Shown piece by piece: positions 1-4,444 of a DNA stretch of 6,636 nucleotides (its first letter is position 1; every line of letters starts with the position of its first letter). The DNA is taken from NCBI GenBank assembly GCA_947176285.1, contig CAMWQF010000158.1, positions 1 to 6,636 on the forward strand, given 5' to 3'. Position numbers and translations under genes: made by a program. Source of the DNA: an uncultured Porphyromonadaceae bacterium (GTDB lineage Bacteria > Bacteroidota > Bacteroidia > Bacteroidales > Muribaculaceae). Under the pieces are notes generated by a model, which worked only from the letters and a program-made list of their open reading frames with translations, did not search any database and was not told the origin of the DNA.

Positions 1-1
1 C

Positions 2-367
2 ATTTATGGAACTAACTTCACAACCATTAAGGTTAATATGAATATTCCTTTAGTAAATCTTCCTTACCAATATCACCATGGTTGGAATGGAAGCCTTAAA
101 CCAAGGATTTCACTATTTGGATCTAATAAACTTAGAACAATAGAAGGAACTATTGTCGGTTTAAATAAAATCGGCACAAGTGGAAATGGTTATGATTATG
201 TAGTAATTGAAAGTGGTTTGGATAAGACTTCTATCTTGAAAATAGCAAACGCTCCAACTAACAATATTAATAATCGAGCTTTGGACATGTCGAGCGATCA
301 GCTCAGCCTCTTTACTAATCAAGAGAAAAAAAATATTAGGGACACCAAAGGTTGGTCAATGATATGA
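2..367 (+). CDS. C-terminal part of an unrecognised protein, cut by the window edge
   Basis: The frame is open from the first bases of the window to a TGA at 365-367, giving about 121 visible residues. An ATG lies at 38, but the reading frame stays open upstream of it (codons for IYGTNFTTIKVN), so I treat this as the 3' end of a longer gene. Visible features are an aromatic/basic stretch (residues PYQYHHGWNGSLKPRISLFG), then an alternating hydrophobic, beta-rich segment (TIEGTIVGL, YDYVVIES) that could be a small barrel or OB-like domain, and a polar tail. There is no signal peptide, membrane segment or catalytic motif I can name. I recognise no family. If the region left of the tRNA is one mobile element, this would be cargo or mobility-related, but nothing in the residues shows that. 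A start at 38 giving a 109-residue protein is the alternative. Confidence 0.5.
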   Translation: MYGTNFTTIKVNMNIPLVNLPYQYHHGWNGSLKPRISLFGSNKLRTIEGTIVGLNKIGTSGNGYDYVVIESGLDKTSILKIANAPTNNINNRALDMSSDQLSLFTNQEKKNIRDTKGWSMI

Positions 368-381
368 GAAATATAACCTTG

Positions 382-398
382 GCCACTTATATTGTGGC
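382..398 (+). terminator. weak candidate terminator after the left-edge gene
   Basis: GCCAC (382-386) and GTGGC (394-398) pair around a 7-nt loop, followed by TTAATTATT. It begins 14 nt after the stop codon of the left-edge gene, the right place for a terminator. The stem is only 5 bp and the U-run is interrupted, so this is a weak call. Confidence 0.3.
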
Positions 399-521
399 TT
401 AATTATTGTATTGTAAGATTATTATTCAGGTGGAGATACTTCATTCCTTGTAATTAATTGCGATCTTAACAGTTGAGATAATTCGGATTTCATAATCCGG
501 CGCTTCTGTATGAGGATTGCG

Positions 522-578
522 AAAAGATTAGGTTCCATATTATAGTGCATAGCACCATGATATGGAACTCCATCTTTT
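522..578 (+). repeat. long imperfect hairpin, copy 1 of the GTGCATAGCAC family
   Basis: Arms 522-548 and 552-578 surround an ATA triloop. From the tip outward: GTGC/GCAC pair, then an A/C mismatch, a short stem with one G-U, the nine-base stem GTTCCATAT/ATATGGAAC apart from that wobble, a 3x3 internal loop (529-531 against 569-571), and AAAAGAT/ATCTTTT at the base. The base is preceded by ATTGCG (516-521). The same tip and base motifs recur in the hairpin at 1769-1824. Its base strand can alternatively pair with 701-713, so the two folds exclude each other. Confidence 0.7.
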
Positions 579-642
579 AACTATTGATAGATAATTGAGA
601 GTTAAGATAATAAGTTCCTTCGGAAATGAATGAAAAATTAGC

Positions 643-689
643 GAGGTTAATTCCATCGAGTGCGAGCACTCCATGTAATTCCATACCTC
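643..689. repeat. imperfect hairpin with GTGC..GCAC tip
   Basis: GAGGT (643-647) pairs with ACCTC (685-689). Inside, AATT, CAT and GAGTG pair with CACTC, ATG and AATT with single mismatches between them, and the loop is CGAG (662-665). A four-base bulge (681-684) lies on the right arm. Read on the minus strand it follows an inverted copy of the TTGCGAAAAGA motif (713 down to 703), so it resembles the two GTGCATAGCAC hairpins in layout, though its tip is GTGC-TC-GCAC and it starts further from the motif. Confidence 0.5.
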
Positions 690-741
690 TTCAGAAAGAG
701 AATCTTTTCGCAAACGATTACGCCGGCAACGCTTAAATTGC

Positions 742-777
742 ATTTAATGATGTGAGACAAGGCTCATATCATTAAAT
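742..777. repeat. 15-bp-arm hairpin
   Basis: ATTTAATGATGTGAG (742-756) and CTCATATCATTAAAT (763-777) pair over 15 positions with one G-U, around the loop ACAAGG. The left arm can also pair with TTAAAT at 733-738 (a perfect TTAAAT-TGC-ATTTAA palindrome). It lies 15 nt outside the 497-726 structure and could act as its 3' boundary. There is no clean U-run on either side, so I do not call it a terminator. Confidence 0.6.
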
Positions 778-792
778 ACAAATTCAGCATTG

Positions 793-846
793 CCTTTGAT
801 GATTAAAGATTGCTTAAGCAGATAGATAATTTCTATACCAAAGGCT
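793..846. repeat. compound inverted repeat with two inner palindromes
   Basis: GCCTTTG (793-799) pairs perfectly with CAAAGGC (840-846). Between them are the perfect palindrome TGCTTAAGCA (812-821) and a small ATAGA/TCTAT hairpin (823-837). Each piece is short enough to arise by chance in AT-rich DNA. The nesting, in line with neighbouring structures, is what makes it worth recording. Confidence 0.35.
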
Positions 847-914
847 GGATGGAGATTGATGATATTAATTAAGTCGAGTCTGGTCTCTACGGATATTTCC
901 GATGCTAAGTTACA

Positions 915-1057
915 AATAGATTCAGGAGAAGTAAAGGACCGTCCTGCGGACTTTCAAGGTCAGAACAATATTGGCAGCCTTCCACATTTTTTCGAGCAAA
1001 AATGGGTATTCCAACATTGTTTCCTACCCTTCTTCCTTGACTTCTCCTGAATCTATT
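915..1057. repeat. 143-bp element with 24-bp near-perfect terminal inverted repeats (MITE-like or long hairpin)
   Basis: Positions 915-932 are the exact reverse complement of 1040-1057 (18 bp, AATAGATTCAGGAGAAGT). After one mismatch the pairing continues for five more positions (934-938 with 1034-1038). Inside are a second nested pair, AACAATATTGG against CCAACATTGTT with one mismatch, and an innermost CATTTTT/AAAAATG hairpin, plus a GTCC-TGC-GGAC hairpin near the left arm. A TIR-bounded, non-coding, sub-200-bp unit is what MITEs look like. I see no clear target-site duplication, although TA dinucleotides sit at both ends (917-918 and 1054-1055). It lies just upstream of the two small plus-strand genes and could form a 5' leader structure for them. 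Confidence 0.65.
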
Positions 1058-1150
1058 AGTGGGCACTGCATCGTAAATTGTCCCTTCGAGCCCAGACGCG
1101 ACTCAACTAAAGGGAAAAAATTAAGTTTAACCCACAAAATCAAAAGCCTT

Positions 1151-1396
1151 ATGAGATTTTTCATCAGACACCGCGAACGAATCAGAGTGATAGCCATAAC
1201 AAGTTTCCTGTCTCTCAATTTCTTTATGATAGCAGCCTGCTATACTGGCGAAGATGGGGCATGGGCTTCAACATTCCTTATTGCAGGCATCGCCATAGTA
1301 TGCAGTCTCATTTGCCACTTTACACAAGGCATGGAATCACATGAGAACAACGAAAAATTCAACCACATTAAAAATTCCGAATATCATGAACTATAA
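1151..1396 (+). CDS. small two-helix membrane protein, function unknown
   Basis: This is an 81-residue protein. The reading frame is open back to 971, but that extension runs through the 915-1057 inverted repeat and reads as low-quality protein. The Met at 1151 starts directly with a basic amphipathic N-terminus (MRFFIRHRERIR) and is the better start. Two hydrophobic segments follow, about residues 12-31 and 38-57, separated by a short acidic loop (TGEDGAW). The C-terminal 20 or so residues are polar and rich in Asn, Glu and His. By the positive-inside rule both termini would be cytoplasmic. The next gene starts inside its last codons (11-nt overlap), so the two are probably one operon with coupled translation. 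I recognise no family. No ribosome-binding site or exact promoter match is visible. Confidence 0.55.
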   Translation: MRFFIRHRERIRVIAITSFLSLNFFMIAACYTGEDGAWASTFLIAGIAIVCSLICHFTQGMESHENNEKFNHIKNSEYHEL

Positions 1397-1679
1397 AAGA
1401 AGACTGACATTTGCCCAACTTATCAAGTTGATGCATGATGTAACTTCTAAATACGGAAGGCTTACTCAGAGAGATACAATAACCGATATTGCGGATTTAT
1501 CAGATAGCCTAGAAATTGCCATTAAAAACTCCACTTATGTGGAACGATTCTGGGGCATAAGATCTACAGGAACAGTTATGACCAGTACCCCTAATTTCGA
1601 GGATAGGTACAATCAAATCCAAGAACTATATCGTATAATGTGGAGCGAGAATTCAGGTTGGACCTTTGATGTACTATAA
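1386..1679 (+). CDS. small protein of unknown function, overlapping the membrane-protein gene
   Basis: This is a 97-residue protein starting MNYKRRLTFAQL. The frame opens 45 nt earlier (Met at 1341), but the 1386 start gives the short stop/start overlap typical of coupled genes and drops a low-complexity N-terminus. The sequence reads like a soluble, mostly helical protein: a basic N-terminus, then a helix-prone stretch (TFAQLIKLMHDVTSKYG), a Thr/Asp-rich middle (TQRDTITDIADLSDSLEIAI) and an aromatic C-terminus (YRIMWSENSGWTFDVL). I see no catalytic motif, HTH signature or membrane segment. Because the partner gene encodes a membrane protein, a small two-component function (toxin/immunity, exclusion, or element maintenance) is conceivable, but this is speculation from arrangement only. 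A terminator-like hairpin follows 20 nt after the stop. Confidence 0.55.
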   Translation: MNYKRRLTFAQLIKLMHDVTSKYGRLTQRDTITDIADLSDSLEIAIKNSTYVERFWGIRSTGTVMTSTPNFEDRYNQIQELYRIMWSENSGWTFDVL

Positions 1680-1698
1680 ATACTCGTAAAAAATAACA

Positions 1699-1726
1699 AG
1701 ACATCGAGTCGCTATGCTCGATGTCT
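1699..1726. terminator. intrinsic terminator hairpin, probably for the integrase and possibly bidirectional
   Basis: AGACATCGAG (1699-1708) pairs perfectly with CTCGATGTCT (1717-1726) around the loop TCGCTATG. On the minus strand the stem is followed by TGTTATTTTTTA, a good U-rich tail, so it should stop transcripts coming from the integrase gene. On the plus side the tail is GTTAATATT, weaker, but it could also end the two-gene operon that stops at 1679. An outer perfect 8-bp repeat (AATACTCG 1679-1686, CGAGTATT 1736-1743) brackets the hairpin. Confidence 0.6.
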
Positions 1727-1768
1727 GTTAATATTCGAGTATTAAACGACTTCAGAATGAAAATTGCG

Positions 1769-1824
1769 GAAAGACCGACTACATTTCACGGTGCATAGCA
1801 CTGAGAAATGCAACTCGATCTTTC
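1769..1824 (+). repeat. long imperfect hairpin, copy 2 of the GTGCATAGCAC family
   Basis: Arms close on the same GTGC-ATA-GCAC tip (1791-1801) found at 545-555. From the tip outward: CG/TG paired with one wobble, an A/A mismatch, CATTTC/GAAATG, a small asymmetric loop, CGA/TCG, a mismatch, and GAAAGA/TCTTTC at the base. It is preceded by ATTGCG (1763-1768). The base motif, tip and total length (56 against 57 nt) match copy 1, while the middle stem has different bases that still pair. It lies in the 3' untranslated region of the integrase gene, read antisense there. A related motif, AATTGCAGATAGACC, recurs at 1841-1855 as a direct repeat of AATTGCGGAAAGACC (1762-1776). Confidence 0.7.
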
Positions 1825-1876
1825 AAAACACCAGCATGGGAATTGCAGATAGACCAAACAATAGGGAAATAAAATA

Positions 1877-3094
1877 TTACACATCTACTGAAGATCCAAT
1901 AATCAATAGAATTGCCTCAAAGACTTCATTGAGATATCCGATTAAGGACTTAACATTCTCATTGGCTTCGAGTACTCCATAAGCTTCTTCCACGGTGCAG
2001 TTAATCATCTTTGCATAAATCTGGGTTGTACGGATATCTGTATGCCCCATCATCTGGGCAAGCACCTCAATTTTAATCCCTGAGTTCAAACTCAGTGTAG
2101 CGAACGTATGCCTTCCCATATGTGATGTTAGATTCTTGTTGATTCCAGCATACTCGGCAACTACTTTGAGACGCATGTTATACTGTTCATTGCTCATAAT
2201 TGGGAGCACATAGTCATACTTCCGGAGTATTTCCATAGCGGGAGGAAGCAAGACAATGTAATAATCTTGCTCTGTTTTCTTCCTGACATCATGAAGTATA
2301 TACCTTTGACCTCTCTGCTCTACCAAATGAAAATCAAACTTTTTCAAATCAGAATAAGCCAAACCTGTATAGCATTGAAATATAAACATATCCTTGACTT
2401 TTGCAATAGACTTGCTTGGAATATTACAAGATTCAATTGAAGCTAATTCCTCGGGATTTAGATACTTTCTTACTCCAGGCTTCCCCTGATCTATTTTTAT
2501 TGACTCATAAGGATTTCTTGATATAAGTTCAAGCCTGAGTGCTTCATTTATATACACTTTCATGTATTTATGATAAGAGGCTATTGTAGATTGTTTATAG
2601 TCTTTTCTTTTGTGAAGCCATCTATCATAGAGTTGAATATTCTTAGAGTTGATATCTTTAAACTCTAAGATTAACCCGAATTCTTCCAGTGCTACGGAAA
2701 ATTTCTTATGATTCCTTCGTGTTGAATCTGTAATATCTTTACGGGAAACAACTAAATCCTTTACAAATTTGATAAACGATTGCTCATTATCCCTATTCTC
2801 AATAAGAAGATTAAGGGCTGACCAAGTGAACGGTTTTTTATCAATTACAAGTTTCCTAATAAAAGTTGTGACCGTATTATAGAGATTCTCAATGACCATA
2901 TTAGCATCAAAGGCATCCGCTCTACCCACAATCATCTTTGTATTATTCCAGTTCTCCTTCCTTGCCTTAATACCCGTAGAAATCCATTTTCTTTTACGCT
3001 GGTAATAAATCTCTATTTCAACAGGAGACAGAGAACTATCTACAGACGAAAATCGCCGACCATGTACTATCTTAACTTTTGGATAAATTTCCAT
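1877..3094 (-). CDS. tyrosine recombinase / integrase of the Bacteroidota type
   Basis: This site-specific recombinase would insert and excise the element left of the tRNA. The chosen start (ATG at 3094-3092) gives 405 residues beginning MEIYPKVKIVHGRR. The frame extends 30 residues further to 3184, but that stretch crosses four of the repeated GTATCAC sites and is not protein-like. An N-terminal arm-binding domain (about 1-90) precedes a SAM-like core-binding domain (about 105-210) and the catalytic domain (about 215-385). Visible active-site residues are the box II H-x-x-R (H325, R328), H351 and the nucleophile Y360 (GHTDIRTTQIYAKM), with a likely lysine near 272. Box I reads CYTGLAYSDL, with Ala246 where most family members have Arg. 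This substitution is known from Bacteroidota integrases such as IntDOT and does not imply inactivity. The gene is intact and ends upstream of a terminator hairpin. Confidence 0.93.
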   Translation of the reverse strand: MEIYPKVKIVHGRRFSSVDSSLSPVEIEIYYQRKRKWISTGIKARKENWNNTKMIVGRADAFDANMVIENLYNTVTTFIRKLVIDKKPFTWSALNLLIENRDNEQSFIKFVKDLVVSRKDITDSTRRNHKKFSVALEEFGLILEFKDINSKNIQLYDRWLHKRKDYKQSTIASYHKYMKVYINEALRLELISRNPYESIKIDQGKPGVRKYLNPEELASIESCNIPSKSIAKVKDMFIFQCYTGLAYSDLKKFDFHLVEQRGQRYILHDVRKKTEQDYYIVLLPPAMEILRKYDYVLPIMSNEQYNMRLKVVAEYAGINKNLTSHMGRHTFATLSLNSGIKIEVLAQMMGHTDIRTTQIYAKMINCTVEEAYGVLEANENVKSLIGYLNEVFEAILLIIGSSVDV

Positions 3095-3123
3095 ATATCT
3101 ATAAATCAAAGCCTTATTATTGC

Positions 3124-3265
3124 GTATCACTGCAGTATCACATTCTTCATAAATGGTATCACATAATTTGAAGCAACGTATCACATATAATAGCAGTAGT
3201 TTTAATTAATTTTGCCTTCAATTTATAAACACCGTATCACATACATGTAGCATATAAGTATCACA
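3124..3265 (-). repeat. six direct repeats of (T)GTGATAC upstream of the integrase (candidate arm-type or operator sites)
   Basis: On the plus strand GTATCAC occurs at 3124, 3135, 3156, 3178, 3234 and 3258, always in the same orientation. All but the first are followed by A, giving TGTGATAC on the minus strand. The first four are spaced 11, 21 and 22 bp, close to whole helical turns, so a bound protein would sit on one face of the DNA. The last two follow after 56 and 24 bp. Short direct repeats between an integrase gene and its attachment site are typical of arm-type integrase sites; binding by an excisionase or a repressor is the alternative. No other feature is evident between the integrase start and the tRNA apart from the terminator hairpin below. 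Confidence 0.7.
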
Positions 3266-3373
3266 AACGGCAACAACATACAACATTTTACACCATTATA
3301 TGCCATAGTTATGCTAAATACAAACAACTGATAGAAATGAATTCGTTTTTTATTTCATTGATATACAACACTA

Positions 3374-3395
3374 AAGGCTGACCAAAGTCAGCCTT
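3374..3395 (-). terminator. terminator-like hairpin just downstream of tRNA-Arg
   Basis: AAGGCTGAC (3374-3382) and GTCAGCCTT (3387-3395) form a perfect 9-bp stem with a 4-nt loop, starting 6 nt beyond the 3' end of the tRNA. On the minus strand the T-run after it is short (TT TAGTG), so it may serve mainly to define the 3' end for processing. It sits on the element side of the presumed insertion point. Confidence 0.65.
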
Positions 3396-3401
3396 AATTT
3401 G

Positions 3402-3426
3402 TGATTCGCACAGGATTCAAACCTGT
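3402..3426. other. inferred attachment site (tRNA 3' end / element junction)
   Basis: Tyrosine integrases commonly recombine within the T-arm and 3' end of tRNA genes, regenerating an intact gene at one end. Here the intact tRNA end abuts the integrase side. The matching direct repeat that would mark the other element end is not in the window; I found no second copy of GATTCGCACAGG. The exact core is therefore unknown. Confidence 0.35.
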
Positions 3427-3475
3427 AACCTTCTGATCCGTAGTCAGATGCTCTATTCAGTTGAGCTAGCGAACC
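3402..3475 (-). tRNA. tRNA-Arg (anticodon ACG)
   Basis: This is a 74-nt cloverleaf on the minus strand. The acceptor stem GGTTCGC/GCGAATC has one G-U pair and discriminator A. The D stem is GCTC/GAGC, the anticodon stem TCTGA/TCAGA with loop CTACGGA (anticodon ACG, decoding CGN arginine codons after A-to-I editing). The T stem is ACAGG/CCTGT with loop TTTGAAT. The CCA end is not encoded. A promoter lies about 35 nt upstream and a hairpin follows. An integrase gene faces away from its 3' end, which makes the gene the likely insertion site of the left-hand element. Confidence 0.95.
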
Positions 3476-3508
3476 TCCTTATTAATGACCCCTTTCAGAA
3501 TCACGATG

Positions 3509-3540
3509 CAAAATTACTGCTTTTTTTTGAACTATGCAAA
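3509..3540 (-). promoter_or_regulatory. Bacteroidota promoter for tRNA-Arg
   Basis: On the minus strand TTTG (3540-3537) is followed after 20 nt by TAATTTTG (3516-3509), an exact match to the -33/-7 (TAnnTTTG) consensus of Bacteroidota primary sigma factors. The predicted start is near 3505, giving a leader of about 30 nt before the mature tRNA. It lies between the folB stop and the tRNA, so the tRNA is transcribed separately. Confidence 0.8.
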
Positions 3541-3577
3541 TTTTCCGGGGAATTTTTTCGACCAGAATGCAATTTTT

Positions 3578-3937
3578 TCAAAAATCATATCTTACACCCG
3601 CCTCCCCTATCATCTTAGGGATGGGAGGAACGGTCTTAACAATCTCAATCCATCCATTTTTAACATCAGGCCAACGGCTACGCACTTCATTGGCAAACTT
3701 CACCGCTACCGTTTCAAGTAGTGCAACTCGTATAGACATAATTCTGCAAAGAATGTCAAAAACCTCAGCATATGAAATTGTCGAAGACAAATCATCTTTA
3801 TCAGGATCGAAAAGAGCCGCGTCAAGGCGAAGACGCACATTGACGCGGTATTGGTTGCCAACTATGCCCTCTTCCGGCATAACGCCATGAGATGCATAGA
3901 TCATGACATCACGAAGTTGTATCTCAAATTCAGGCAT
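3578..3937 (-). CDS. folB: dihydroneopterin aldolase
   Basis: The enzyme cleaves 7,8-dihydroneopterin to 6-hydroxymethyl-7,8-dihydropterin and glycolaldehyde in folate synthesis, in the cytoplasm, usually as an octamer. The 119-residue product is the normal length. Family motifs are in order: YASHGVMPEE with the catalytic Glu22, ISYAEV with Tyr56, LLETVAVKFANEV with Glu75 (pterin binding), and the catalytic Lys101 in IVKTVPPI, each at the position expected from the S. aureus enzyme within one residue. The ATG at 3937 is chosen because it matches the family start. The frame continues another 29 residues, but inside rpiB. The start overlaps the end of rpiB by 8 nt (ATGCCTGA), so translation is probably coupled. 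Pairing with a pentose isomerase has no metabolic logic that I can state. Confidence 0.95.
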   Translation of the reverse strand: MPEFEIQLRDVMIYASHGVMPEEGIVGNQYRVNVRLRLDAALFDPDKDDLSSTISYAEVFDILCRIMSIRVALLETVAVKFANEVRSRWPDVKNGWIEIVKTVPPIPKMIGEAGVRYDF

Positions 3938-4367
3938 CACAAACGGGAATCTTTGCAATACGTTTAGCGTGACGTCCTCCTTCAAATTGAGCGGAAAGAT
4001 AAGCATCAACAATCTCGTGTGCATCTTCTACGGCAATGAAGCGAGCGGGAAGCACCAAAAAGTTTGCGTCATTATGTTGGCGAGCAAGAGCAGCAAGTTC
4101 AGGAAGCCAGCACAAAGCTGCACGTATCTTCTGATGCTTATTGAGAGTCATCTGTATGCCATTGCCACTGCCACACATGGCAATTCCGAAATCACATTCT
4201 CCTGATTCAACGGCACGAGCCGCCGGATGTGCAAAATCGGCATAATCGCAAGAGTCAGGACTATATGTGCCGAAATCAACTATTTCATATCCTTTCGCCT
4301 CAACATAAGGCATGATTATCGACTTGAGGTCGAACGCTGCGTGATCGGATGCAAATGCTATTTTCAT
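3930..4367 (-). CDS. rpiB: ribose-5-phosphate isomerase B (RpiB/LacAB family)
   Basis: The enzyme interconverts ribose 5-phosphate and ribulose 5-phosphate in the non-oxidative pentose phosphate pathway. The 145-residue length is typical. Visible signatures are ASDHAAFDLK (Asp8-His9, substrate binding), the catalytic Cys65 in MCGSGNGIQM with the phosphate-binding glycine loop, His98 in the ARQHNDANFLVLPAR block, and the C-terminal EGGRHAKRIAKI with the phosphate-contacting arginines. Start MKIAFASDHA is the canonical N-terminus. No Shine-Dalgarno-like sequence precedes it, which is common in Bacteroidota. Its leader is almost wholly an 8-bp tandem repeat. The stop codon overlaps the folB start. 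Confidence 0.97.
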   Translation of the reverse strand: MKIAFASDHAAFDLKSIIMPYVEAKGYEIVDFGTYSPDSCDYADFAHPAARAVESGECDFGIAMCGSGNGIQMTLNKHQKIRAALCWLPELAALARQHNDANFLVLPARFIAVEDAHEIVDAYLSAQFEGGRHAKRIAKIPVCDA

Positions 4368-4380
4368 GATATGGGGATTT

Positions 4381-4444
4381 GGTTTATGTGTTTAATGGTT
4401 TATTGGTTTATTGGTTTATTGGTTTAATGGTTTATGAGTTTATG
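4381..4444. repeat. 8-bp tandem repeat (GGTTTATT) between engB and rpiB
   Basis: Eight consecutive 8-bp units fill the 72-bp gap. The middle three are exact GGTTTATT and the outer ones differ at one to three positions (GGTTTATG, TGTTTAAT, GGTTTAAT, AGTTTATG). The array runs into the engB stop codon at one end and stops 13 bp before the rpiB start at the other, so it is the rpiB 5' leader or the engB-rpiB intercistronic spacer. Tandem repeats of this kind change copy number by slippage. Confidence 0.85.

Larger units (their letters stand above)
497..726. other. nested, multi-branched inverted-repeat region (structured RNA or recombination segment)
   Basis: CCGGCG (497-502) pairs perfectly with CGCCGG (721-726). 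Inside it, TTGCGAAAAGATT (517-529) pairs perfectly with AATCTTTTCGCAA (701-713). Within these closing stems lie further hairpins: 522-578 (listed separately), TTAACT/AGTTAA (577-582 and 600-605), TTCC/GGAA (614-624) and 643-689 (listed separately). As RNA this would be a roughly 230-nt multi-branched molecule. As DNA the 13-bp inverted repeat bounds a 171-bp segment, which is also the layout of an invertible element. The short frames across it (for example 540-743 minus) have no protein-like character. I find no exact TAnnTTTG promoter inside or just upstream, so transcription is unproven. The long flanking stretch without genes (368-1150) holds this structure and the hairpins listed below. 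Confidence 0.5.

Noticed and set aside
540..743. 67-residue open frame on the minus strand
   Set aside because: It runs through the inverted repeats of the 497-726 structure and its composition (Ser, Trp, Arg and Cys scattered without pattern) is not protein-like.
856..1050. 64-residue plus-strand frame and a minus-strand frame at 1024-1218
   Set aside because: Both read the same 915-1057 inverted repeat (IDSGEVK appears in each), so the open frames are a by-product of the repeat.
480..1060. Integron attC array, retron, group II intron or diversity-generating retroelement
   Set aside because: No reverse transcriptase is in the window, no domain V-like motif is seen, and the canonical attC R-box pair (RYYYAAC / GTTRRRY) is not found at the hairpin bases. 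A non-canonical folded recombination site remains possible.
971..1150. N-terminal extension of the small membrane protein
   Set aside because: It crosses the right arm of the inverted repeat; the Met at 1151 gives a normal basic start before the first membrane segment.
3095..3184. 30-residue N-terminal extension of the integrase
   Set aside because: It encodes the GTATCAC repeats and lacks family similarity; the Met at 3094 begins where the arm-binding domain would.
3124..3265. Plasmid replication iterons
   Set aside because: The repeats resemble iterons in spacing, but there is no replication initiator gene in view and the context is an integrase next to a tRNA.
3938..4024. Longer folB start reaching 4024
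   Set aside because: It would lie wholly inside rpiB; the family N-terminus matches the Met at 3937.
4381..4444. CRISPR array
   Set aside because: Units are contiguous 8-mers with no spacers.
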